From contig JAHZAR010000032.1 in assembly GCA_019423835.1 (NCBI GenBank), positions 576 through 5,679 of the forward strand: DNA of 5,104 bases. Direction: 5' to 3'. Below are positions 1 through 5,044 of the stretch, one piece after another. The notes beneath the pieces were generated by a model. That model had not been told where the DNA came from. It saw nothing but the letters and a program-made list of their open reading frames with translations, and ran no database searches. Origin of the DNA: Clostridiales bacterium (GTDB lineage Bacteria; Bacillota; Clostridia; Lachnospirales; Lachnospiraceae). Positions within the stretch are counted from its first letter, which is position 1; each line of letters opens with the position of its first letter. Made by a program: the position numbers and the translations under genes.

Positions 1-1155
1 GATACGGATACTTCCCGATGCCTTCTTCATGGCCTTTGTCTGGGCTGCACCGCCCACACGGGATACAGAAAGTCCTACATTGACAGCCGGCCTCTGGCCC
101 GCAAAAAACAGATCCGTTTCCAGGAAAATCTGGCCGTCTGTGATGGAGATCACATTAGTCGGAATATAAGCGGAAACATCGCCTGCCTGTGTTTCAATAA
201 TCGGCAGGGCTGTGATGGAACCGCCTCCCAGCTCGTCACTCAGGCGGCTGGAACGCTCCAGAAGCCTGGAATGCAGATAGAACACGTCGCCCGGATAGGC
301 CTCGCGTCCCGGGGATCTCTCCAGCAGAAGAGACAGGGCCCGGTAGGCCACTGCGTGCTTGCTCAGATCGTCGTAGACAATCAGCACATCCTTCCCCTTG
401 TGCATAAAATACTCTGCCAGAGCTGTGCCGGAATAAGGCGCAATATACTGAAGCGGAGAGCAGTCGCTGGCGGTAGCCGCCATGACAATGGAATAATCCA
501 TGGCTCCGTGCTCCGTCAGAGTAGACACCAGCTTGGCAACGGTGGACGCTTTCTGTCCTACTGCCACATAGATACAGATGACATCCTTGCCCTTCTGGTT
601 CAAAATGGCATCCGTGGCGATAGAAGTCTTTCCCGTCTGCCGGTCGCCGATGATAAGTTCCCTCTGCCCCCGTCCGATGGGAAACATGGAGTCGATAGAA
701 AGGATGCCCGTTTCCAGAGGCCTGTTTACCGATTTTCTCTCCACAATGCCGGGGGCCTCCTGCTCCACCGGTCTGTAGCCGTCCTCCCTGATCTCTCCTT
801 TTCCGTCAATCGGCGCTCCCAGAGCGTCCACCACGCGGCCCAGGAAAGCGTCGCCCACAGGGACTCCCGCCTTTTTCCTCGTCCGGACAGCCCGGCTTCC
901 CTCGCTGATGCCTGTATCCTTTCCAAAGAGAATGCACCCGATGCTGTCCTCCTTAATATCCTGAACCATGCCCTTGAGACCGTTGTCAAACATTACGATC
1001 TCACCGTACATGGCATGCTCCATGCCGTAAATTCTGGCAATACCGTCACCCACGGAGATGACGGTTCCTGTTTCCTCCTCATGGCATCTGTCGTCATAAT
1101 TCTTTATCTCTTCCTTCAGTATGGAAATAATATCCTCTGAACTGATTGAACTCAA
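1..1155 (-). CDS. atpA: F1Fo ATP synthase subunit alpha, C-terminus cut by window edge
   Basis: Alpha subunit of the F1 catalytic hexamer (alpha3beta3) on the cytoplasmic face of the membrane; it binds a non-catalytic nucleotide and lends an arginine to the beta active site. 385 codons are present of about 500, so the C-terminal helical domain lies off the left edge. Seen: N-terminal beta-barrel with GTVISVGDGIARIYG (about 30-44), P-loop GDRQTGKT at 170-177 with Lys176, the IVYDDLSKHA Walker B region, and SRVGGAAQ at 365-372 with Arg366 as the conserved arginine. The frame is open throughout. The start is TTG at 1155-1153: no ATG lies near, GGAGG sits 9 nt upstream, translation from TTG gives a normal N-terminus (MSSISSEDIISIL), and TTG overlaps the atpH stop as TTGA, implying translational coupling. 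No reason to doubt the identity. Confidence 0.97.
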   Translation of the reverse strand, partial: MSSISSEDIISILKEEIKNYDDRCHEEETGTVISVGDGIARIYGMEHAMYGEIVMFDNGLKGMVQDIKEDSIGCILFGKDTGISEGSRAVRTRKKAGVPVGDAFLGRVVDALGAPIDGKGEIREDGYRPVEQEAPGIVERKSVNRPLETGILSIDSMFPIGRGQRELIIGDRQTGKTSIATDAILNQKGKDVICIYVAVGQKASTVAKLVSTLTEHGAMDYSIVMAATASDCSPLQYIAPYSGTALAEYFMHKGKDVLIVYDDLSKHAVAYRALSLLLERSPGREAYPGDVFYLHSRLLERSSRLSDELGGGSITALPIIETQAGDVSAYIPTNVISITDGQIFLETDLFFAGQRPAVNVGLSVSRVGGAAQTKAMKKASGSIRI

Positions 1156-1664
1156 GCCCTCTCACCTCCGTACAAATAGTTGGACAGGCGCCTGTAGCTT
1201 CCCTTAAGGCTTCTGTCATATTCAAATGAGCCTGCCCGCAGGACAAAGCCCCCGAGCAGCGTTTTATCCTCTGTAAGCTCAAATTCCACCTCTCTCTTTC
1301 CAAATCTCCTTTTCAGGAATTCAGAAAGACCGTGGAGCTGCTCCTTCGTTGGGGGCGTCACATAGGTGAGGACAGCGCTCAAAATTCCCCTCTGCTCCTT
1401 TGCATAAGCTCTGTAGGCGTCGAATATCTCAAAAAGAAGTCCCGCGTTTCCATGGCGGCAGACTGTCTTTATAAAGGATCGCGTTTCCTCCGGAAAAATC
1501 CTGTCAGCTGCCCGCTCCTTCTCCGCCAGAGAAACCGTTGGATTTTTGAGAGCCTCCATCAGACGGCTCTCCTCCCTTAAAAGGCTCTCTGCCTCAAAGA
1601 GCGCCTGCTCCGGCACGGAGAGCTCAAAGAGAACTCTCGCGTAATTACCTGCTGTCTGCGTCAT
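1152..1664 (-). CDS. atpH: F1Fo ATP synthase subunit delta
   Basis: Delta (OSCP-like) subunit, which holds the top of the F1 head to the peripheral stalk of b subunits. From the chosen start it has 170 residues, slightly short of the usual 175-180. Seen: the N-terminal helical-domain opening MTQTAGNYARVLFEL and the typical C-terminal family signature LLGGFVLRAG...EYDRSLKG about 30 residues from the end. The start chosen is ATG at 1664, which has AGGTGA about 5 nt upstream and yields the standard N-terminus. An in-frame GTG nine bases earlier (1673) would add Met-Lys-Ala but has a poor ribosome binding site. The gene overlaps the end of atpF by 20 nt and its stop overlaps the atpA start, so it sits in a coupled chain. 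Confidence 0.95.
   Translation of the reverse strand: MTQTAGNYARVLFELSVPEQALFEAESLLREESRLMEALKNPTVSLAEKERAADRIFPEETRSFIKTVCRHGNAGLLFEIFDAYRAYAKEQRGILSAVLTYVTPPTKEQLHGLSEFLKRRFGKREVEFELTEDKTLLGGFVLRAGSFEYDRSLKGSYRRLSNYLYGGERA
1161..1169 (-). promoter_or_regulatory. Ribosome binding site of atpA, inside the end of atpH
   Basis: The minus strand reads GGAGGTGAG here, a near-perfect anti-16S match, with 9 nt between GGAGG and the TTG start of atpA. It lies wholly inside the last codons of atpH, where it encodes Gly-Gly-Glu. It decides the atpA start, as no ATG is at a usable distance. Confidence 0.85.
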
Positions 1665-2154
1665 GGCCTTCACCTGCTTCCTCTATAAAACGGTCGTAGA
1701 GAGCCAGATCCTCCGGCGCACCGGCAAAACTGCCGGACACCTGTCTGGCAGCGCAGAGGGCCACCTCCGCAATCCTTCCTCTAAGCTCCTCCATGGTTTT
1801 CACGCGCTCCGCTTCAAGGCTTTTCCTTGCCTTCAGAAGATCCTCAGCCGCCTTTTTGTCAGCCTCGGCCACAATGCGGTCGTACTCCTTCTGTGCACGG
1901 CCTCTGGCCTCCTCCACAATCCGGCCGGATTCCGTTCTGGCATCCTTGAGAGCCGCCTCATACTGGCTCTTTAAGGCGTCAGCCTCTTCCTTCGTGCTCT
2001 TCACATTTTCCAGCCCCTCGTTTATCATGGCCTGCCGCTTGTCCATAACTCCCAGCACAGGCTTTATTAAAAAGTGCTTCAGCAAAAGACAGAGGACAAT
2101 CAGGTTTATGATGTTGTAGACAAGGCTTACATTAAACTGTAACACCTCTTCCAC
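1645..2154 (-). CDS. atpF: F1Fo ATP synthase subunit b
   Basis: Subunit b, the peripheral stalk that links the a subunit in the membrane to delta and alpha on F1; normally two copies. It has 169 residues, the usual length. Seen: one hydrophobic N-terminal segment (about 8-30, VYNIINLIVLCLLL), then the conserved basic turn with KPVLGVMDKR (about 32-41), then a long, charged, alanine- and glutamate-rich heptad-like helix to about residue 140, as expected for the right-handed coiled-coil stalk. The start is GTG at 2154, with AGGA seven bases upstream; another in-frame GTG at 2145 would shorten it by three residues. The first 28 bases overlap the 3' end of atpE in another frame, and its own end overlaps atpH by 20 nt. 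Confidence 0.95.
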   Translation of the reverse strand: MEEVLQFNVSLVYNIINLIVLCLLLKHFLIKPVLGVMDKRQAMINEGLENVKSTKEEADALKSQYEAALKDARTESGRIVEEARGRAQKEYDRIVAEADKKAAEDLLKARKSLEAERVKTMEELRGRIAEVALCAARQVSGSFAGAPEDLALYDRFIEEAGEGHDADSR

Positions 2155-2393
2155 CTGCCTTTCCTAATGTATTTTAAGAACAGAATGATAACGAGAGCGA
2201 TTACGAAGCCGTAGATGGCTGTTGCCTCTGCCAGAGCACATCCCAGAAGAAGAGCCTTGCTGATCTTGCTTTCAGCCTCAGGCTGTCTTGCAATGGCCTC
2301 CACTGCCTTGGACGTTGCGAGACCGATACCAATTCCTGCTCCAATACCTGTAGCTACAGCGATAGCTGCTCCGATAGCGATTAATGTTGACAT
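2127..2393 (-). CDS. atpE: F1Fo ATP synthase subunit c, with an unusual basic C-terminal extension
   Basis: Subunit c, the two-helix hairpin that forms the rotating ion-carrying ring. Seen: glycine-rich helix 1 (GIGAGIGIG, 16-24), polar loop RQPE (36-39) that contacts gamma/epsilon, and helix 2 with the ion-carrying Glu56 in CALAEATAIYGF. Compared with Na+-type rings such as Ilyobacter, the helix-1 glutamine is Ile23 and the Ser after the acidic residue is Ala57, while Thr58 and Tyr61 remain; this favours protons (inference). Helix 2 should end near Leu73-Lys74, but the frame continues for 14 more residues with Arg/Lys at 77, 78, 80, 82 and 83, giving 88 residues and a 28-nt overlap with atpF. 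Codon 75 is TAC, one base from a stop. AAAGGAG stands 9 nt before the ATG. Confidence 0.96.
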   Translation of the reverse strand: MSTLIAIGAAIAVATGIGAGIGIGLATSKAVEAIARQPEAESKISKALLLGCALAEATAIYGFVIALVIILFLKYIRKGRWKRCYSLM

Positions 2394-2402
2394 AACTGTT
2401 TT

Positions 2403-2409
2403 CTCCTTT
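2403..2409 (-). promoter_or_regulatory. Ribosome binding site of atpE
   Basis: The minus strand reads AAAGGAG here, 9 nt before the atpE ATG. A 9-mer, GAAAACAGT, occurs on both sides of it (2430-2422 and 2403-2395). The atpB-atpE spacer of 110 bases is by far the longest gap inside this operon segment and is purine-rich near the start codon; it holds only short possible stems, such as CTGC/GCAG with a 9-nt loop. A role in the high translation needed for the c ring is possible but not shown. Confidence 0.75.
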
Positions 2410-2503
2410 ACTGATTCATTTACTGTTTTCTGCTGTCCTGCCGCAGATTCGCCCCGGCCGTTTTGCCTTTTTTCCGTCTCAGGCTGCGTCCTGTTTTTCT
2501 CAG

Positions 2504-3166
2504 CTACTCTAACGATTCCTTAATAAACAGAGCTGTCAGGAAAACAAACACATATGCCTGGATCAGGCCGTCGAAAATGTCGAAATAGAAGCTGAATGGA
2601 ATCGGCACAAACAGCGGCACCACCAGCTTGATAAGCTCCATCACTACAAAGGAGCCCAGCACATTTCCGAACAGACGCATACAGAGGGATACCGGTCTGA
2701 TGAACACCTCCAGAATGTTGATGGGAAGTATAATGGGCACCGGCTCTGCGAAGCTTTTCAAAAATCCCTTTGCACCTTTTTTGTGAAATCCCGCGTACTC
2801 GATCACGGCAATGCTGATGATTGCCAGAGCCGCCGTCATGTTCAGATCCTTTGTCGGAGGCACAAAACCGACAATTCCTATCAGGTTTGCAGCGCCAATG
2901 AAGATGGCCGTCGAAATCAGATAGGGAACATAACCTTTTCCCTCTTCTCCCACCAAATCCATGAAGAAATCTCTCAGAAATCCAATGGAGCTTTCCAGAA
3001 AAAGCTGAACCCTCCCTGGACTTTCCACGCTCAGATTTCTTACCAGGAGCTTGGAGAGAAGCACTAATACTGCCATGATGATCCATGTAACTGCAACAGA
3101 TTCATAAATCGGTATCCCGCCGAAAATCGGAATCGTAAATGCCACCTTGCAGTTCAGTTCCTCCAT
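2504..3166 (-). CDS. atpB: F1Fo ATP synthase subunit a
   Basis: Subunit a, the membrane stator that forms the two ion half-channels beside the c ring. 220 residues from ATG 3166, a normal Gram-positive length, with about five or six hydrophobic segments (roughly 22-42, 80-104, 108-125, 143-158, 170-190, 194-215). Seen: the conserved VGFVPPTKDLNMT region (about 99-111), and SLCMRLFGN at 160-168 with Arg164, the essential arginine that faces the c-ring glutamate. C-terminal DGLIQAYVFVFL is also typical. First gene of the atp segment; stop is TAG. The start is uncertain: ATG 3166 has only a weak GAGG 5 nt upstream, while a very strong AAGGAGGG lies 30 nt upstream, placed ideally for an in-frame ACG at 3190-3188. 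Starting there would add eight residues (TEALSEAL). The frame is closed by TGA at 3214-3212. Confidence 0.96.
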   Translation of the reverse strand: MEELNCKVAFTIPIFGGIPIYESVAVTWIIMAVLVLLSKLLVRNLSVESPGRVQLFLESSIGFLRDFFMDLVGEEGKGYVPYLISTAIFIGAANLIGIVGFVPPTKDLNMTAALAIISIAVIEYAGFHKKGAKGFLKSFAEPVPIILPINILEVFIRPVSLCMRLFGNVLGSFVVMELIKLVVPLFVPIPFSFYFDIFDGLIQAYVFVFLTALFIKESLE

Positions 3167-3196
3167 CAGGGCCTCAGAAAGAGCTTCCGTTTTAAT

Positions 3197-3208
3197 CCCT
3201 CCTTTTTT
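3197..3208 (-). promoter_or_regulatory. Strong but displaced ribosome binding site ahead of atpB
   Basis: The minus strand reads AAAAAAGGAGGG, one of the best Shine-Dalgarno matches in the window. No ATG, GTG or TTG follows within a normal distance. GGAGG is 7 nt from an in-frame ACG (3190-3188) but 31 nt from the first in-frame ATG (3166). It is either the site for a non-standard start, a relic of a mutated ATG, or a standby site for ribosome loading. Confidence 0.7.
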
Positions 3209-3261
3209 CAGTCATTTGAAGTATGCCTGAATATCGTCATATCGCCTTCAGACATTTCCTG

Positions 3262-3304
3262 AAAAAAGACAGAAAAACAGCATTTCTACTGTTTTCCCGT
3301 CTTT
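3262..3304 (-). terminator. Terminator-like hairpin in the atp leader (possible attenuator)
   Basis: On the minus-strand RNA, the arm at 3304-3289 (AAAGACGGGAAAACAG) pairs over 16 bp with the arm at 3280-3265 (CUGUUUUUCUGUCUUU), with two G-U wobbles and an 8-nt loop. Six U residues follow from 3267, three of them able to pair with the leading A residues. On the plus strand the two wobbles would be A-C mismatches and no U-tract follows, so the element is built for minus-strand transcription. It lies downstream of both candidate atp promoters and upstream of atpB, so it may attenuate the operon, or it may stop read-through from the transporter genes. Confidence 0.6.
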
Positions 3305-3320
3305 CCTCCGGATTTCCACT

Positions 3321-3349
3321 ATTATACGCCTAATCTCATATGAAAGTAA
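3321..3349 (-). promoter_or_regulatory. Candidate promoter P2 for the atp operon
   Basis: The minus strand has a perfect TATAAT -10 box (3326-3321), but at 17 nt the -35 position reads only TTACTT (2 of 6), and there is no extended TG motif. The start would be near 3314, about 10 bases before the terminator-like hairpin. An imperfect dyad, CTAAT/ATTAG (3330-3334 and 3349-3353), lies over the spacer and the -35 position. Weaker evidence than P1 because of the poor -35. Confidence 0.4.
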
Positions 3350-3388
3350 TTAGAAAAAACTTCTAAAATTTCATGCAGATTTATGGTT

Positions 3389-3418
3389 ATTTTATTCAAA
3401 ATACGACTAATGTGTTAA
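3389..3418 (-). promoter_or_regulatory. Candidate sigma-A promoter P1 for the atp operon
   Basis: The minus strand has TTAACA (3418-3413, 5 of 6 to TTGACA), an 18-nt spacer and TAAAAT (3394-3389, 5 of 6 to TATAAT), in AT-rich surroundings. Transcription would start near 3382, giving a leader of about 215 nt before atpB. A perfect dyad lies one base upstream of the -35 box. Judged by eye, this is the better balanced of the two candidates. Confidence 0.5.
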
Positions 3419-3419
3419 T

Positions 3420-3434
3420 AAAATGTAACATTTT
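3420..3434. repeat. 15-bp perfect dyad, operator-like
   Basis: The sequence is AAAATGT-A-ACATTTT, two 7-base arms in perfect inverted symmetry around one base. It ends one base upstream of the P1 -35 box, where a repressor or activator could bind. Spacing and sequence do not fit the Rex, Zur, Fur, PerR or AdcR consensus sites known to me, so the binding protein is unknown. In AT-rich DNA part of the symmetry may be chance. Confidence 0.45.
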
Positions 3435-3512
3435 CTTTCACTCGGCTACTGTCTGAATTCCGCTTAAATTTTCCTGGCTTTCTTTCTGATTGAAGTTCTG
3501 ATTTTCTCCCGC

Positions 3513-4340
3513 CTACCGTCTTCCTGACTGCCGGAGCATCTGAACAGCCGAAAATACAAGAAAAAAGCAGAGATTGACCACCACCACGCTGGCTCCTGCC
3601 GGCGTGGAATAGACGTAGGACAGCACCATACCGGCAAAGAAGCAGATCACCGAGAGAATGCCGGCGGAGACCACCACTCCGTGAAAGCTCTTAAACACCC
3701 GCATAGAGGTCAGGGACGGAAAAATAATCAGACTCGAAATCAGCATGGCTCCCATCATGCGCATTCCCAGTACGATAGTCACGGCCGTCAGAACTGCGAT
3801 CAGCACATTGTAAAGTCTCACCCTGACACCGGTGGCCTTGGCAAAATTTTCGTCGAAGGTCACGGCAAATACCTTGTTATAGCAGAACAGGAACAGAAAC
3901 AGCACTACCACACAGAGCAGCGCTGACAGTTCCACATCCTCCCTGCTCATGGCCAGGATGCTTCCGAACATGTAGCTGCTCACATCTGTCGTCATTCCCG
4001 TCGTCATGGAGGTGACGATAATTCCGATAGCCAGAGCGCTGGCAGAGATCATGGCAATAGCCGCATCGCTCTTGATCCTTCCTCTCTCAGTAATGCGCAG
4101 AAGGAAAAAAGCGGCAAGCACCACCACAGGGATGGAGACCTTGAGAGGCGACCAGCCCGCTGCCAGGGCCACAGAAAGAGCGCCGAAGGACACATGGGAG
4201 AGGCCGTCTCCGATCATGGAATAGCGCTTCAGCACCAGACTCACTCCCAGAAGAGATGCGCAGAGGGAAACCAGAATGCCCCCGATGAGCGCCCTCACCA
4301 TAAAGGGGTATGATATCATTTCAAACACTGCACTCATCAT
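3513..4340 (-). CDS. znuB: Zinc-type ABC transporter permease (ABC-3 / ZnuB family)
   Basis: Membrane permease of a metal-ion uptake ABC transporter; as a dimer it would form the channel for zinc (or manganese/iron) delivered by a surface lipoprotein. 275 residues, typical for the family. Seen: about eight hydrophobic segments; the conserved early stretch RYSMIGDGLSHVSFGA (about 39-54), matching the GD-LAHAS region of E. coli ZnuB; ATGVRV (about 169-174) in the loop where these permeases touch the ATPase; GAMLISSLIIFPSLT (about 197-211); and a late YSTPAGASVVV motif matching ZnuB YDTPAGPSVV. The start is the first of two adjacent ATGs (4340), which overlaps the ATPase stop as ATGA; GGAGGTGA lies 6 nt upstream. 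Last gene of its operon; it ends with TAG and no close intrinsic terminator is seen. Confidence 0.9.
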   Translation of the reverse strand: MMSAVFEMISYPFMVRALIGGILVSLCASLLGVSLVLKRYSMIGDGLSHVSFGALSVALAAGWSPLKVSIPVVVLAAFFLLRITERGRIKSDAAIAMISASALAIGIIVTSMTTGMTTDVSSYMFGSILAMSREDVELSALLCVVVLFLFLFCYNKVFAVTFDENFAKATGVRVRLYNVLIAVLTAVTIVLGMRMMGAMLISSLIIFPSLTSMRVFKSFHGVVVSAGILSVICFFAGMVLSYVYSTPAGASVVVVNLCFFLVFSAVQMLRQSGRR

Positions 4341-5044
4341 TCCTCACCTCCCAGAAAGCCCTGCCCTACGCGGCTTTTCACATAATCAGAAACAGAGCCG
4401 TAAAACAGCACCTCCCTCTTCAGGTGAAGGATCTTATTTGCCTGGTGGACAATGTTCTGAATATCATGGGACACCATCAGAACAGCCACCTGCTCCTCTC
4501 TGTTTAATTTCTTTATCATATGATAAAAATCCTGAATCGCAGACGGATCGAGACCGGTAATCGGCTCGTCCAGCACCAGAAGCTTATCTGTGGCACACAG
4601 GGCTCTTGCAATTAATGTCCTCTGCTGCTGCCCCCCTGATAGCTCCCGGTAACACTGTTTTTTCAGTTCTGTAATGCCCAGCTTTTCCATATTGTACTCA
4701 GCCAGTGCCCGCTCCTTCCTGGAATAAAACGGGCGGTTTCCTCTTTTTCCCAGGCAGCCGGAAATCACCACCTCATAGACAGTGGCCGGAAAATCTTTCT
4801 GGGCCGCTGTCTGCTGGGGAAGATAGCCGATTCCCGCACGCCTCAGCTCCTCAGAGACCACAATCTTTCCCGACGTAGGCTTTAAAAGTCCCAGAATCCC
4901 CTTCATCAGGGTGCTCTTGCCAGAGCCGTTTTCTCCCACAATACAGATATAATCCCCTGTATTTACCTCCAGATTTGCGTCTACCACGGCATCCTGATTC
5001 TCATATCCGAAATCTGCGTGCTCGCACCTTAGTAATGTTCCCAT
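4337..5044 (-). CDS. znuC: Zinc-type ABC transporter ATP-binding protein (ZnuC/TroB family)
   Basis: Cytoplasmic ATPase that drives metal uptake through the adjacent permease. From ATG 5044 it has 235 residues, the usual length. All ABC motifs are present: Walker A GENGSGKST (37-45), Q-loop YLPQQ (74-78), signature LSGGQQQR (135-142), Walker B LLVLDEP (155-161), D-loop GLDP (164-167) and the switch His193 in SHD. The Q-loop and the following PATVYEVV segment resemble the metal-ion subgroup of COG1121. A TTG directly before this ATG (5047) could also start it and would add one Met. ATG is preferred: it overlaps the upstream stop as TGATG and AAAGGA lies 8 nt before it. Substrate is inferred from the permease partner; manganese-type systems look alike. 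Confidence 0.9.
   Translation of the reverse strand: MGTLLRCEHADFGYENQDAVVDANLEVNTGDYICIVGENGSGKSTLMKGILGLLKPTSGKIVVSEELRRAGIGYLPQQTAAQKDFPATVYEVVISGCLGKRGNRPFYSRKERALAEYNMEKLGITELKKQCYRELSGGQQQRTLIARALCATDKLLVLDEPITGLDPSAIQDFYHMIKKLNREEQVAVLMVSHDIQNIVHQANKILHLKREVLFYGSVSDYVKSRVGQGFLGGEE

Larger units (their letters stand above)
3167..3512. other. AT-rich intergenic region and atp operon leader
   Basis: The 346 bases between the permease stop and the atpB ATG contain no convincing gene on either strand. They are visibly richer in A and T than the flanking genes, above all between about 3320 and 3440. Reading toward atpB they hold, in order: a direct repeat of ATCAGAA with a 12-base period (3502-3484), a 15-bp dyad (3434-3420), two candidate promoters, a terminator-like hairpin, and a displaced strong ribosome binding site. 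No separate intrinsic terminator is visible just after the permease gene, so the hairpin at 3304-3262 may also stop read-through from the transporter operon. An atpI gene, often found before atpB, is absent here. Confidence 0.85.

Noticed and set aside
271..1140. Long plus-strand open frame (289 codons) opposite atpA
   Set aside because: It is antisense to the unmistakable alpha subunit, has no family resemblance or membrane/domain pattern, and is a by-product of the codon use of atpA.
1793..2119. Plus-strand frame (108 codons) opposite atpF, serine- and leucine-rich
   Set aside because: Complement of the alanine/glutamate/lysine-rich helix of subunit b; no independent evidence such as a ribosome binding site or family motifs.
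2394..2503. Possible terminator or small RNA in the atpB-atpE spacer
   Set aside because: Only short stems of about 4 bp with 9-12 nt loops and no U-tract in the right place; no promoter-like pair recognised.
2520..3086. 188-codon minus-strand frame inside atpB in another frame
   Set aside because: It shares the strand of atpB but its product is low-hydrophobicity and unlike any known protein; atpB itself is clearly the real frame.
3412..3431. Rex-like redox operator (TGTTA...TAACA)
   Set aside because: The half-sites are 8 bases apart, whereas the Rex consensus needs 6 between these five-base arms, and the flanking bases do not match.
3484..3502. Direct repeat TTCTGAT with a 12-base period after the permease gene
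   Set aside because: Only two copies, seven bases long, in biased sequence; not enough for an iteron or binding-site claim.
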